Notes under the pieces: generated by a model | Told to the model about the DNA's origin: nothing | Databases searched by the model: none | What the model saw: the letters and a program-made list of their open reading frames with translations, nothing else | From: Phytophthora colocasiae | Taxonomy: Eukaryota > Oomycota > Peronosporomycetes > Peronosporales > Peronosporaceae | Length of the DNA: 64,000 nucleotides | Direction: 5' to 3' | NCBI GenBank assembly: GCA_018806915.1 | Contig: JAGKQI010000086.1 | Span: 868,001 to 932,000, forward strand | Program-made: the position numbers and the translations under genes | Part shown: positions 53,273 to 64,000 of the stretch, piece after piece | Position numbering within the stretch: position 1 is the first letter of the stretch | How the letters are laid out: each line of letters opens with the position of its first letter

Positions 53273-54772
53273 TGTGGTGAAGCCGGACGAGAATTTTTTC
53301 CCGGAGAAGGCGATGTCAGCCACGAACCCGAATAGAGTCGGAACGAGCGACGGGGGACCGGTGATTGCCAGATCTGGGTCCCGAATCGAGACGGAGAGTA
53401 CGATGGGTCCGCCGGGAACAATGGCAATGGAGACACCAGCTTGAAGAAGCAGGTGGAGCGGTGTTCGTGCGGTGATCCGAATCCTGCCGTGGTGTTCGTG
53501 GGTGATCCGAATCCTGCCGGAGGAAGATGGGAAATCAAGGATGTTCTCGCGCGATCGACGATGACGGGTCCCTAAGCGAGCATGATCCAGCTTACCCCTG
53601 GCGCCCCTGAAGCCTCGCTAACAGCACGATCCAACTTCCCCAGGCGACGACGAGCAGAGATCACGCAAGATCGCGCAATGATCCTCTCCCGTATAAGTAC
53701 GAGATCGGCTCCGGATCAAGGTCAACCCCAGGCGCTGACGCAGACTCTTCTTGTGGCCTGATCCGGATTCTATGAAGGATCACCAAGCGGGATCAGGCGG
53801 TGATCAAGTTCCGATTAAGTGCGAGATCAAGTCCCGATTAAAGTACGAGATCAAGCTCCGGTTAGGTGCGAGATCAAGCTTCCCCAGTTGAAAGTGCGAG
53901 ATCAAGCTTCCGGTTGGTGCGAGATCAAGCTTCAGTTAAGTGCGAGATCAAAGCTTCGGTTAAATGCGAGATCAGAAAGCTTCGGTTAAGTACGGAATCG
54001 GCTCAAGATCAGGGTTAGGGGAACCAAGCTGGTGATCAGCTATGTAGCCAGTGTCATGTGATCGTAGGATAGTAAATCAAGGATGGGATTAGTAGGCATA
54101 GGAATAACCATAAACAGAATCGAATTTGCCCTGAACCACTCAAGTGTCTTCCCCTTTACGCCTGGAACCTGGAACTGCCACATTGGTCCGGTCTACAAGC
54201 GTCAGGAAGGTAGGAGATACGTGACCTAGTATAGCGGTTAAGTCTGGATGATATATTGGCCAGCTTTGCCTATCTACAGTGACCTATCCTTTAAGTGCAT
54301 CACATCGGATCGGAAGGGGTTGGTTGTTTTGGCCCCTATGCTGATCCCGTCGAGATCTCACGCCCCTCAAGACCCCCGCTATCGGAAGCGGCAAGCAACG
54401 TAAAGGAAGGACTGAATCCCGAACATTGGACTATTGGAGAGACCTGGATCAAGAACCAGGCACCCGGATCAAGGCTCCGAGGGCAACTCGCCTACTGACC
54501 GGGATTACGTACTTAGAAGGTGGAGTGAAGAACTTCCCACGCTACCTCAAACCTCTGCGTCCACCTGCAAGACTTTCTTCCGACCTACAAAGACATCTTC
54601 AGAAGTCACCTGGAAGAGCGACCCCCGCCTACCGACAGGTACACAAGGTGAATACTACACACAGCTAGATCACAGCGGATCATCCAGGGGACCCCCTCCG
54701 TTAGTGTCTAGGTGTCTGGGCGCAAGTGGTGATCGGGACCTGCCTAACGAGAGATTTTTGGCGGATCTGCTC
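53273..54772 (+). repeat. E3 3' LTR (LTR F)
   Basis: TGTGGTGAAGCCGG to GGCGGATCTGCTCT; the last few bases of the CCACCACA end are altered. A tandem array of about 23-bp units (GAGATCAAGCTTCGGTTAAG type) with about eight units at 53810-53990; TGGGCGC motif at 54717. Confidence 0.8.
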
Positions 54773-56632
54773 TGCACCTGGTCCCATTGCTGGGTTCTGG
54801 ACTCTCAGTCCTCTTCGGACGGCGATGAGAATGGGTGCTCAGGATCGTAGTCGGAGGTCTTCCTCTTTCCTCGTCCTGCGAATCACCATCGGCGGGGAGC
54901 GGTCCAGGCTGATCACGTCGGCGCCGGAGTCGGATCAGGCGCTGGAAGGTGTCAGTTTCTCCTCCGGCCTGCCCAGAAGCTTGATCTTGCCCAACAGACC
55001 CAGCGGGCTCGCCGTTGATCTCTGCCGCGGTCGGAACCACCGTTGGTGGGGCAAGGCTACCAGAGTTGATCCAGGGGCTTCCCGGTAGCCGCCGGTCTTA
55101 GATCACGGGGGGCGGAAGAGCTCCGAGCTGGACGCTTGCGTGAGGAAGGAGGAACGGCCGAGGAAGCGGAGGCGCTTCCGAGATCTTTGGTGGCACGAGC
55201 CGCCCGTCGATCCGCGATCCACGAAACGGCCGAGCAGCCAGCGAAGTCACTCGGCATGATGCGGCTGTTGTTCGGCTTCCGGCATAATCAGCGTCCAGCT
55301 CCTGATGAGCCTGTCGAAGCTCCCTGCGTTCTGTCGCTGGAGTTGGTCGAGTTCCTGCAATGTCGCCGCATCCCGGGCGGAACGGAAGATGCCGCGTCAA
55401 GGTCCCGCGAGGACCGATAAACGATCTTGGGTACGGCGTCGTCAGGTCCGACCTGGATTCGGTCACGATCCGCCGTGACTCGACTGAGATCTTGCATCGC
55501 CTGATCCCAGTCGAGGCGGGCCTGGTCGAGGAGCTGCGACGGCCTGATCCCGCTCTGGACCACTGCGGCACGATGCTGGACGGAGAGCTGGTCCCGGTCG
55601 TGCTGAATTATTTCAAGATTTCCCAGAGCGTCCATGCCAGATCTTGCTCCCAAGATTGGAATGGCGGCGGCGTCGCTGATCGCGCCCAGGGGAGGAGCGC
55701 GAGAATCCGGTGCAGAACCATCCTCCAGCAGGGCGAGGTGTGCCGGGCCAGCTCACTGCCTGGTGGTGGCCCTCTGCCTCGCGTTCCGGTACGCGACCTC
55801 GGCTCGAGCCATTGAGCAAATTCCGGCTTGAGTCGCGTTAACTCCAGCTTCCAATCGAGCTTCCTCTGCTGAAGGGCGAGCCAGATCAGCTTGAACGTGG
55901 CCATGGTCGCTGGTGGGCCTGGAAGGAATCGTTCCTCTGCCAAGCGGTCGAGGCTACCCCGCTGGTGAGAATCAAGAGTCATGGCGCACGGCGGCGAAGT
56001 TCCCGTTCTGCGATCACTGAAGCTCATCCAGGAGTTCGATCTCTGTCTCCCCTGCTACGCGAAGTTCAGCCAACCGGAAGTCCGAGATCCTCAAACGCAG
56101 AGTCTAGCCGCGCCTGGATCCGGGCCATTCGCTATCAGACTCCCGCCGTTCCGGCGTCGTTAGCTGAGCCCGCTGATCCAGCAAGGCGGAGATCGGCGAT
56201 CCCCACTGATAACATCCCGGTTCCCGACCGCAGACAGGCGATTTCGGCGTTCAGCCGCCGGGATCTCCTCCCGCCTGGTCGTCCCGGAAGCGCTCCATAT
56301 CCTCCATGTCGGATCGCAACCGGCGGGCAGCGGTGTCGTCCAGGTGGTCCCGATCGCGACTCAAGGTCTCGCGCATCCGTTGGCTATGGGCCAGCCTCGC
56401 TTGCAGAGGTGACCAGCTCAGGATTTACCCCGGGGTTGAGAAGCGTGAGGTGTGGTGGGGATCGGACGGATCGGATCAGGTGCTCGCTCCGAAGGCGTTC
56501 TCGGCGGCGTCAAGGGGGCGAGGGGAGGCGGATCGAACACGTCGTGAAAGGAGTGGTGGTGCTTGAACGACTTGTGTCCCAGAGTGATGAATGTGGAAAT
56601 AAGCCCGAAGTGAGCTGCAGCCAACACGTGCT
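54773..56632 (-). pseudogene. E2 antisense gene (aORF), N-terminal part
   Basis: Continues the gene cut at 41468. Low-complexity middle (RRPKRTESPEPSNGTR near 54780), heptad-like region (55288-56027; LDQARLDWDQAMQDLSRVTA) and a start region next to the LTR. Matches E3 51430-53260 in order. Broken by indels. Confidence 0.7.
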
Positions 56633-56641
56633 GGGGGCGGA
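56633..56641 (+). other. E2 polypurine tract
   Basis: GGGGGCGGA directly before TGTGGTG. Confidence 0.8.
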
Positions 56642-58027
56642 TGTGGTGAAGCGGACGAGGATTTTTTTCCCGGAGAGGCGATATCAGCCACGAACCCAAA
56701 TAGAGTCGGAGACGAGGCGACAGGAGGGGACCTGTGATCCCCAGATCTGGGTCGAATCAGACGAAGGTACGATGGAGTCGCCGCCGGGGAACAGGCAACG
56801 GAGACACCAGGCGGAGGAGCAAGTGGAGCGGTGTTCGTTGGGGTGATCCGAATCCTGCCGGAGGAGGAAGAATGGAAATCAAGGATGTTCTCGGCGCGAT
56901 CCAGCGACCTGACGGGGTCCCAGGTGAGCACGATCGGCTTGCCCCTGGCGCCCCCGAAGCCTCCTAACAGCATGATCCTACTTCCCCCGGGCGGCGACAG
57001 AAGCAGGATCACGGAGATCACGCAGTGATCTTCCCGTTTAAGTACGAGATCAGCTCTGGATCAAACTCAGCCCCAGGCGCGACGCAGACTCTTCTGGTGG
57101 ACAGGTCCAGACTCTCCGAAGAGATTATCAAGCGGGATCAGGCGGCGATCAAGTCCCGATCAGGCGGCGATCAAGTCCCGATTAAGTACGAGATCAAGTC
57201 CCGGTTAGAGGTACGAGATCAAGCTTCAGGTTGAAATGCACCGAATCGGCTCACGATCAGGAGTTAGGAACCAAGCTAGGGATCAGCTATGCAGCCAGTG
57301 TCGTATGTGATCGTAGGATAGTGAATCAGGATGGGATTAGTAGGCGCCAGGAATGACCTTTCAAGCAGCAAGTCGAATTTGCCTGAACCACTCAAATTAG
57401 TATGTTACTTCGGCCTTTACGCCTGGAGACCGGGAACTACATTGGCCCTACAAGGCGTCAAGAAGGTAAGGATACGTGACCTAGTACTTAGCGGTTAAGT
57501 CTGGATAATATAAATTCCAGCTTTGCCCTATCTAGTGAACTATCGGCAAGTGCATACATCGGATCAGGAAAGAGAGGTTGTGGTTGTTTAGCCTGACGAT
57601 CCCGTCGAATCTCACCCCCTCAAGACCCCCGCTAAAAGGAAGCGTTAAGCAACGAAAAAGGAAGAGGCCGAATCCCAGAATTTCCCATTGGACTATTGGA
57701 AGACCTGGATCACAGAACCAGGCACCCGGATCAAGGCTCGAGGACTCGCCTACGACCAGATCCAGAGTACCCAGCGAGGTGGAGTGAAGAACTTCCACGC
57801 CGCCTCAAAACCCCTACGTCACCCAAGACCTTCTTCCGATCTACAAGACACCTTCCAGAAAGTTACCTGGAAGAAACGTAACCCGCCTACCGACAGGTAC
57901 ACAAGGTGAAACTACCGCACAGCTAGATCACGGATCATCGGGGGACCCCCTCCGTTAGTCGGTGTCTGGGCGCAAGTGGTGATCGGGACCTGCCTTAACG
58001 AGATTTTGGCAGATCCGCTCCACCACA
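56642..58027 (+). repeat. E2 3' LTR (LTR G)
   Basis: TGTGGTGAAGCGGAC...AGATCCGCTCCACCACA, both ends intact. A short GATC-rich repeat tract at about 57150-57240. Followed at once by minus-strand X LTR sequence. Confidence 0.85.
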
Positions 58028-58770
58028 TGATCCAGACTTAACTGCTATACTAGGTCACGTATCCTTACCTTCTCGACGCTTGTAGGGCCAATGTAGTTCC
58101 CGGTTCCAGGCGTAGCGAAGACACTTGAGTGGTTCAGGGCAAATTCGATTCTGTTTATGGTTATTCCTATGCCTACTAATCCCATCCTGATTTACTATCC
58201 TACGATCACATGACACTGGCTACATAGCTGATCCCTAGCTTGGTTCCCCTAACCCTGATCGTGAACCGATTTCGTACTTAGGCGGGACTTGATCTCGCAC
58301 TTAGTCGAGACTTGATCTCGTACTTAGTCGGGACTTGATCTCGCACTTAGTCGGGGAGGTGATCGCTGCCAGATCCCGCTTGGTAGTCGTTCGGAGAATT
58401 AGGATCAGGGCACCTGAGGAGTCTGCGTCGGGCCTGGGGCTGAGCTTGATCCGGAGCTGATCTCGTACTTCAACGGGAGAGGATCACTACGTGATCCCGC
58501 TTCGCCGCCGCCCGGGGAATCAGGATCATGTTGTTAGAAGGCCCCAGGGTGCCGGGGTGAACCGTGAGCCAAGATCGTGCTCACTTGGGACCCCACCACT
58601 GCCGATCAGGTGTCTCCGCTGCCTGTTCCCCGGCGGGACCCATCGTACCTTCGTCTGATTCGACTCAGATCTGGGCATCACAGGTCCCCCCTGTCGCTTG
58701 TTCTGGCTCTCTTCGGCTTCGTGGCTGATATCGCCTCTCCGGGAAAGATCTTCGTTCGCTTCACCACACA
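58028..58770 (-). repeat. X LTR, right part
   Basis: Minus-strand LTR whose start (TGTGTGGTGAAGCG on the minus strand) is at 58770 and which is cut at 58028 by E2. It contains the repeat tract at 58265-58350. No polypurine tract precedes it (the neighbour is RT coding sequence), so it is the 5' LTR of an element inserted in E5 or the scar of a deletion. Confidence 0.75.
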
Positions 58771-59530
58771 GGTCCTTCGGGTTTGCCTCTAGTCCATCGA
58801 TCGACACCTTGTGCCCGAGATATTCTACCTTATCCATGCCCCAGAAGCTCTTTGCTACGCTGATCGAGAGGTTCCACTTATCACAGGCCTCCAATAGGTC
58901 TTCTACCCGATCGCACATTTGATCCCATGATCCAGCCGTGATCAAGATATCATCGATGTATGATCTCCGTCCTAGCACCGACGGGCGACCGGGATCTTCC
59001 GGGATTCCTGCTTCGAACACATCCGCAGAGCCTTCCGCATCTCCGGATCGGGGAGATCTTCAAAAATCCATATAGGGCATTGTCTACGAGACGTTGATAG
59101 ATCTGAGGGGCGTTCTTCAGCCCGAACGGCATGCGATTCCACTCGAAGAGGCCAAATGGAGTGATGAAAGCCGAGATCGCGCGAGCTCGATCGGTCATTG
59201 ATACGACCCAGAATCCACTGGCCATGTCCAGCAAGCAATACCATAGAACCTTGTCGAGATCTTCTAGCAGGTCATTGATCAAGGGCATCGGGTAAACCAT
59301 CAGTCTCGTGAGGCTGTTCACCAGCCGATAATCGATGCACAGCCGAATCTACGCCATTCTTCTTGATGATCACCACGATCCGGAGATGCCCATGGCGAGG
59401 TCGATGGCCGAAATGATCTTGGCGGCTGAGGAGTCCTTTAATAAGGTCTGATGCGCACTTTCTCACGAAATTGTGGCGCCTGCACCTTTCCCGGACCTCC
59501 GACCTGTGCAATTGGCGCTTGCATCGCCGA
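58771..59530 (-). pseudogene. E5 reverse transcriptase, 3' truncated
   Basis: Fingers IVVIIKKNGVD and NSLTRLMVYPMPLINDLL, then LDMASGFWVVSMTDRARAI, FITPFGLFEWNRMPFGLKNA, SYIDDILITAGSWDQMCDRV and KSFWGMDKVEYLGHKVSIDG. The catalytic YIDD is intact. Three frame changes. The open frame runs past 58770 into X LTR sequence and is chimeric there. Confidence 0.85.
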
Positions 59531-59548
59531 CATCAATGTCACATATCA

Positions 59549-60529
59549 CTAACCCTTGGCCGCTGGAGGAAGCGCGTTTCCTCTCCCGATCAGAAGATGT
59601 CGTTTCTTCCAAATGATCTGTCGAAGTTTCCTCGATCTCTTTCCGGGGTAGCAGACCCGGACTTTACTTGTGGGTCCTCGATCCTGACTTCTAACTTCAG
59701 TGGTGGAAATCTGGATCTCTGGCACTACTTCGATGTTATCGGTCAGATCTTCGGCCGCAAAATCACTGCCTTCATGTAAGTGGATCTGATCGGCATTCTC
59801 AATTCCATTAGGAGATGTCGGATCGGGTTCATTCGTTGATGGATCCTGAAGTTTGTCGTCCGTGGCTGTTAGGATCGGGGTGTCCTCGACCGTGGAGATG
59901 GCATCCGCGTCGGACATCGGCTTGATCTCGATTTTGAAATCTGGATTTTCTGTTTTCACTCCGGTCTTCTCTTCACTTGTCCGATCTGTTCAAACGGGGG
60001 CCTGATCTGGCAAGCTCTCATTCGTCTCACCGCCCCCAGCTTCGCCACTCGGGGTCCTGTCGGAACTGATCGTGAGCGGTGGGGTATCCATGGGATCCGG
60101 TTGTGGCCCGAGAAACGCGATCTTGACTTCGGTCATATCGGTCGATCGAATTGGCGATCGAGGTTCCAATGTCGATATCGATGCAGGATCGAGATCGTTC
60201 TTGGTCGTCCCACCCCGGCGGAGTATGGATCGCGGCGTAGCGTAGGTTGGTCGTTCAACCGGCGGTAAGGAGATCTTCGCGGGTTCCTGAGGTTCCGGTC
60301 TTGCATCCACCGTCGCTTCTAGAGCTACATTCTGCCATTCCATGTAGCGTCGGGATCCGACCGATACAAACCCAGGGTATCGTGGAACTTTTCCTTGATC
60401 AAGTACCATTCCGACATGTAATCGGTGATCGAGTCGTAAAATCTTCTCGCTCAGATTCGTGACCACTAAGTGTCGGGTCCGGCCGGGTCCTTCTACCACA
60501 GTAGGTACCCATCGCCTCTGGTCACCCAT
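59549..60529 (-). pseudogene. E5 protease-RT linker
   Basis: Two open stretches (59990-60529 and 59549-59959) encode an acidic, Pro/Ser/Thr-rich linker with no known fold: RRWVPTVVEGPGRTRHLVVT at the start, EVRSQDRGPTSKVRVCYPGK later. It joins protease to RT in the polyprotein. E3 lacks most of it. Confidence 0.7.
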
Positions 60530-61147
60530 AATTTCTCCGTCGCCGATAATTTCACTCTTGATGCAATCTCCTCAGATCTCCCAACCGAGATACTTAGATC
60601 ATCCTCCAGTCTCACCGATCTTACCTTTTCCCCATATAATCTATTACGACCATTAAGCGGGACCCCCACTTCATTAGGTAAACACATCGATCCTTTCGCT
60701 AGATCCATCCGGACCCCAGCCGGGATCATGAAATCCATACCCAAGATAGCGTCTTGTCCGGATAGATCCCCGATCCAAATATCGAAAAAGTAGACCAAGT
60801 ATCCCGCAAGCGTGATCTTGACCCTCGTCTTTCCCTCGGTGGTGTACACATTATCACCGATCCCAGCACACTCCTGTCTTACTGACTAAGTGTCAAAAGT
60901 GGCACCCAACCTTACGAGCAAAGGCGGTATCCACGATGGATACCTCGGCGCCAGTGTCCGGGAGCAAGATCGCTCTTTCATGAGATTGATCTTGCACTGA
61001 GATCTTGGCAACGGCGGAACCATTTTCCTGGTGCAGTGGTATTGTTCCAATACCCCTGGATTCTCCTTCCCTTGAGATCCCAAAAGCCACTTCCGCACCA
61101 GATCGCGAGAGCTCATCTGACACAGGGAAGACTCGCGATCTTAGCAA
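60493..61147 (-). pseudogene. E5 aspartic protease
   Basis: Active site AILLPDTGAEVSIVDTAFAR. After a stop and frame change near 60890 the second half follows: LAGYLVYFFDIWIGDLSGQD, AILGMDFMIPAGVRMDLAKG. It cleaves the polyprotein during particle maturation. Both halves are individually well kept. Confidence 0.85.
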
Positions 61148-61289
61148 TACTACGAATGCAACTTACATGTATTACCCGCGCAGATCCGAATTCTCCTATC
61201 TTGATCTCTATATGGTTTCTTGTTCACATATGCATAGATGCAGTACTCAGAACGCTCGGCTCGTACCGGTTTCCAAACCGGCGAGCGTC

Positions 61290-63704
61290 CTAGTTTAACA
61301 TCTTTTCCCACCTTCTCGGGGAACAATCCGGCATGTCAGGTCGGATCGTACCACTTGCCGGATCTGGTTGTAGGAATTCCTCCATGAGGGCGTTCCTCCC
61401 AGCCTCATGGATTTCCCCACAACACCGCGACAGGTATACAGACGGCGGTCGTTGGGTGACCTCTTTTCACGCACTTATCACGGGTTAGACGCCTCCAACA
61501 ATTCCAGATGGTCGTATGCTTCCGGGACCCGCAGTTCACGAACAGCGGCTCTGAGTCCATGATTCGGCGAACCTCGACGATCCGAGATCCGGCTCGATCT
61601 TGCGTGTTCGCGTGAGATCAGTGGTTGAGATCCGCCTGGTGGGGAACGCCCCAGTACCGGTTGACTTGCTCATCTCTGCCGCAGCGAAGATAGATTCTCC
61701 GGAGGTCGCCTTCGGAGTTGGATCCGTCCGATCCTGAGACTTCTTCTGACTCTGAACTTGGATCGTGGGTCTGAATCGCGCGCGCACCACAGCCCGAGCG
61801 GGGCGCTGTTGGGAGCGCTAGCGGAGTACATCTTCTGTCGATATTTCGAAGGCCGAATGCAGACTTACGCTGTCTACTTTGTCGCTCTTTCTTGCGCGCG
61901 AAGCACTTCCTCCAGATCACTACGACGTCCGTGAGCCGAAGCAAGGTCAGCCGATCAGCTAGCTCAGGATCGCAATGTTTCGATATAATGATCGACGCTG
62001 TTCCCGACGGGCTTTGGGGCTCCATCGCTTGATTTTGAGTTTAGCCCTCAAGAGCGGCTACGTTCCAAGCCGATAAAGGTAATCCAAAGAGTCTCTTCGG
62101 ATCGTTTGCGGGCATGGTAGTGATTGCACACGCAACAGACATTCCAGTCCGCAGTATTTGTGTTTGGAAACTATCGGCGAGCAAATCACGCAACGGGTCT
62201 TACCGTAGTCCGACTTAGCTGGCAATACTAATTCTTAGCATGCCGGCCGATCATCAGGTCAGCGAACGTGGAGGCATTTTTCCACTCTTCCGTGGCTCAG
62301 TCACGCTGAAACGCTGACTTGACTTTGCCGATCCAGGCCCGTGCGCGATCCTCGTCCAAATCCTTACCGGCAAATTCCTTCAAATCCGAGATCGCCGAGA
62401 TCCGAACCCTTTGGATCACCGAGGACCCTCCTGGCCCGATGGCGGCCGAGGCCACTGCAGCTCGACTTGGTGTAGGTCGGCCAGTGTTTGGTATCCCCAA
62501 GTCATCGGGATCGTATTCCCAGGAATCTGGATCCTGGGTTGCGACCGACTCCATGTCCACATCGGATGTTCCCCGGACCTGGTTTCTCGGGATCAACTGA
62601 CTTTGTTCCTTCAGGAACCGATCCATCGCCATCTGGAAGTATTGGTCCAGCTTCCCGTCGGATCCGGGAGGCTTGGCTGTTGAAGTAACGTGATCAGTTA
62701 TTGCCTGTCGACTTCTCACTTGGTCAGGCACCCTTGGCTCCAGTTTCACCTCCGTGGATCGCTGGTCCTGCTTCTTGACTCGTGACTTCAGGAACTTAGC
62801 TCCGGAGGGGCCCAGCGACATGCGTGGTAGGCCTCTGGGGCTATCGGAGTCCGGTTCCGATGTGGCTGACGCATAGTGCGACGATCCGGTCTGGTAGCCT
62901 AGCTCCGGCGTTCGTGATCGCTCGCCAACCAGGATCTTGAGGGCATCGAATGAGCCAGCAGGTCACAGTCTGAATAGTTCGAAGTTCCATGTCAGATAAA
63001 GAGTTCATCGAACTCTCCCCGCCCACCAGAACCCGCTTCTTGGAGTGGGTCCAACAAGACCTTCACCGCATTCAAGCCGGTCGGTAGTGATAGTCGGGGA
63101 GTCTCTCGACACTGGACCGGATAACAGCTCTCCGATCTGGCGAGCCTGTATGATCGTTAGGACGGGGTTCTGGAACAGGATCTCACTTAGCACTTTCCAC
63201 GGTAATAAGCCATCTCGATTGCATCGTTGGTGATCATGTGACCTTGGCTGCTGCCAGCGTCTTCGGATCCTGAATCTGGGGCTTTCAGTTTCGCTCGGGT
63301 GTTCTTGATCTTCTTCTTCTTTGTCGATCTTGAAGCAGCCGTGGAGTTGAAGAGAGTGAGCGGATTAGGTTTTCGGTTTCGCCGATTCACTTTATCGCTC
63401 GTTTGCCGGATCTCGATTCTCATATCTGCGGTGGCCCCAGAAAGTGCTGCTTGAGGAAGAAATTCGAGGTTTTTCTTCGAGGTCTGAATCTGTGATCCAG
63501 GTCTGCCTCATGTCTGGTCAGTGAGTTCCTCCCCGGAACTCTGCTGATCTAATGAATCTTTATCTGTTTTCAGTGGTGCCTCCGTCGATCCAACATTCGT
63601 AGGCACTTCTTCCACATTGTTCTTCTTTTGCCTTGACATCTTCTTGGGACTCACGGCGAGTGATATACTGGAAGTCACCCAGAAAGATCCGGGCACGCCG
63701 CACC
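61290..63704 (-). pseudogene. E5 gag
   Basis: From the 5' end: KMSRQKKNNVEEVPTNVGST, a Lys-rich stretch (ASRSTKKKKIKNTRAKLKAP), then the gag core in a 174-codon open stretch (62297-62821): YFQMAMDRFLKEQSQLIP, KEFAGKDLDEDRARAWIGKV. The second half LADRLTLLRLTD is at 61618-62025, with degraded CCHC knuckles about 61400-61620. It ends at the junction with protease, which reads through the site occupied by Tn in E2. Confidence 0.85.
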
Positions 63705-63705
63705 A
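63688..63705 (-). other. E5 primer-binding site
   Basis: On the minus strand TGGTGCGGCGTGCCCGGA; equals the E2 site with one extra G. Confidence 0.65.
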
Positions 63706-63706
63706 T

Positions 63707-64000
63707 TACAATGGTGGAGCGGATCTGCCAAAATCTCATTGTTGAGGCCGATCGCGGTAGCCACTTGCGCCCAGACACCGACTAACGGAGAGGGTCCCCC
63801 GACGATCCGTGATCTTGCTGAGTGTAGTGTTACACCTTATTGTACCCGTCGGTAGGCGGGTTACGCTCTTCAGGTGACTTACTGAAGATGTCTTGTAGGT
63901 CGGAAAGAAAGTCTTGCGCTGTGCAGGCGTTTGAGAGTAGCGTGGGAAGTTCTTCACTCCCACCTCAGGTACTTGATCCCGGTCGTAGGCGAGTCCTCGA
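63707..64000 (-). repeat. E5 5' LTR, 3' end only
   Basis: Minus-strand LTR end (CCGCTCCACCATTGTA, a slightly altered CCACCACA terminus) with the TGGGCGCAAGTGG motif ending at 63773. Continues past the window. Confidence 0.75.

Larger units (their letters stand above)
41469..54772 (+). mobile_element. E3: GATC-family Gypsy inserted in the antisense gene of E2
   Basis: 5' LTR 41469-42990 and 3' LTR 53273-54772 share a segment near GTGATCCGAATCCTGCCGTG that is duplicated and is absent from the E2 LTRs, pairing them with each other. There is no polypurine tract before 41469. Removing E3 restores the order of the E2 antisense gene. Both outer edges are slightly degraded and no clear target duplication was seen. 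Confidence 0.75.
28980..58027 (+). mobile_element. E2: complete-length GATC-family Gypsy with two later insertions
   Basis: 5' LTR 28980-30375 and 3' LTR 56642-58027 (1396 and 1386 bp) enclose gag, pol and a split antisense gene. The gag is interrupted by Tn and the antisense gene by E3. The flanks fit together: minus-strand X LTR sequence ends at 28979 with ...ATATTAT and resumes at 58028 with TGATCCAGAC, against ATATTATCCAGAC in an uninterrupted LTR. The short duplication (TTAT/TGAT) is imperfect. Confidence 0.8.
58771..64000 (-). mobile_element. E5: minus-strand GATC-family Gypsy, gag to RT
   Basis: 5' LTR end, PBS, gag, protease, linker and RT up to the catalytic box and thumb, where X cuts it. 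It is the least frameshifted copy of the 5' half and the reference for the other copies. The RNase H-to-3' LTR part is not in the window. Confidence 0.85.

Noticed and set aside
28980..58027. Head-to-tail tandem array of Gypsy elements sharing single LTRs
   Set aside because: Polypurine tracts, LTR pairing (D/G, E/F) and restored continuity of aORF and the X LTR fit nested insertion better.
1..64000. Host genes, effector genes, tRNA or rRNA genes
   Set aside because: No frame showed host-protein or RxLR-type features outside transposon proteins, and no tRNA or rRNA sequence was recognised.

Overview
The window reads as repeat-rich oomycete nuclear DNA (Phytophthora or a relative; inferred from the style of the Gypsy and Copia proteins, not from any host gene). 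No host gene, tRNA, rRNA or CRISPR array was found. Almost every base belongs to a stack of nested transposable elements, mostly broken by indels and stop codons. Names used here: E0, E1, E2, E3, E5 and X are copies of one Gypsy family extremely rich in the tetranucleotide GATC; H is a second Gypsy family; N is a third Gypsy inserted in H; Tn is a cut-and-paste DNA transposon. Layout: E1 (+, 1-6692) has lost its 5' half to the window edge and sits inside the pol gene of E0 (+, resumes at 6693). E0 runs into its 3' LTR (10935-11576), where a Copia element begins (11577-14600). The Copia stops where H starts (14601-28649). H is split by N (-, 17584-23249), which has a clean 5-bp target duplication. 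A rearranged junction (28650-28979) follows. E2 (+, 28980-58027) was inserted into a minus-strand LTR (X). E2 itself contains Tn in its gag (32855-34948) and E3 (41469 to about 54772) in its antisense gene. X (58028-58770 plus 28853-28979) lies in the RT of E5 (-, 58771-64000). The GATC family has LTRs of 1.3-1.5 kb (TGTGGTGAAGCGG...CCGCTCCACCACA), a PBS starting TGGTGCGCGTG, and a PPT GGGGGCGGA. Its order is gag, protease, RT, Gypsy RNase H, a second archaeal-type RNase H, integrase, chromodomain, and then a long gene on the opposite strand (here called aORF) converging on pol and starting next to the 3' LTR. aORF encodes a coiled-coil N-terminal half and a conserved C-terminal domain and is found in four copies. 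The most striking signal is in H. From LTR to LTR, coding or not, it is tiled with short near-perfect inverted repeats (arms mostly 7-12 bp, loops 1-14 nt) every 20-50 bases. The pattern stops abruptly at N, resumes after it, and is not seen in Copia, N or the GATC family. I know of no description of such a hairpin-tiled retrotransposon. Because most frames are broken by one- or two-base indels, residual long-read error is a real alternative to biological decay for parts of the GATC-family copies.
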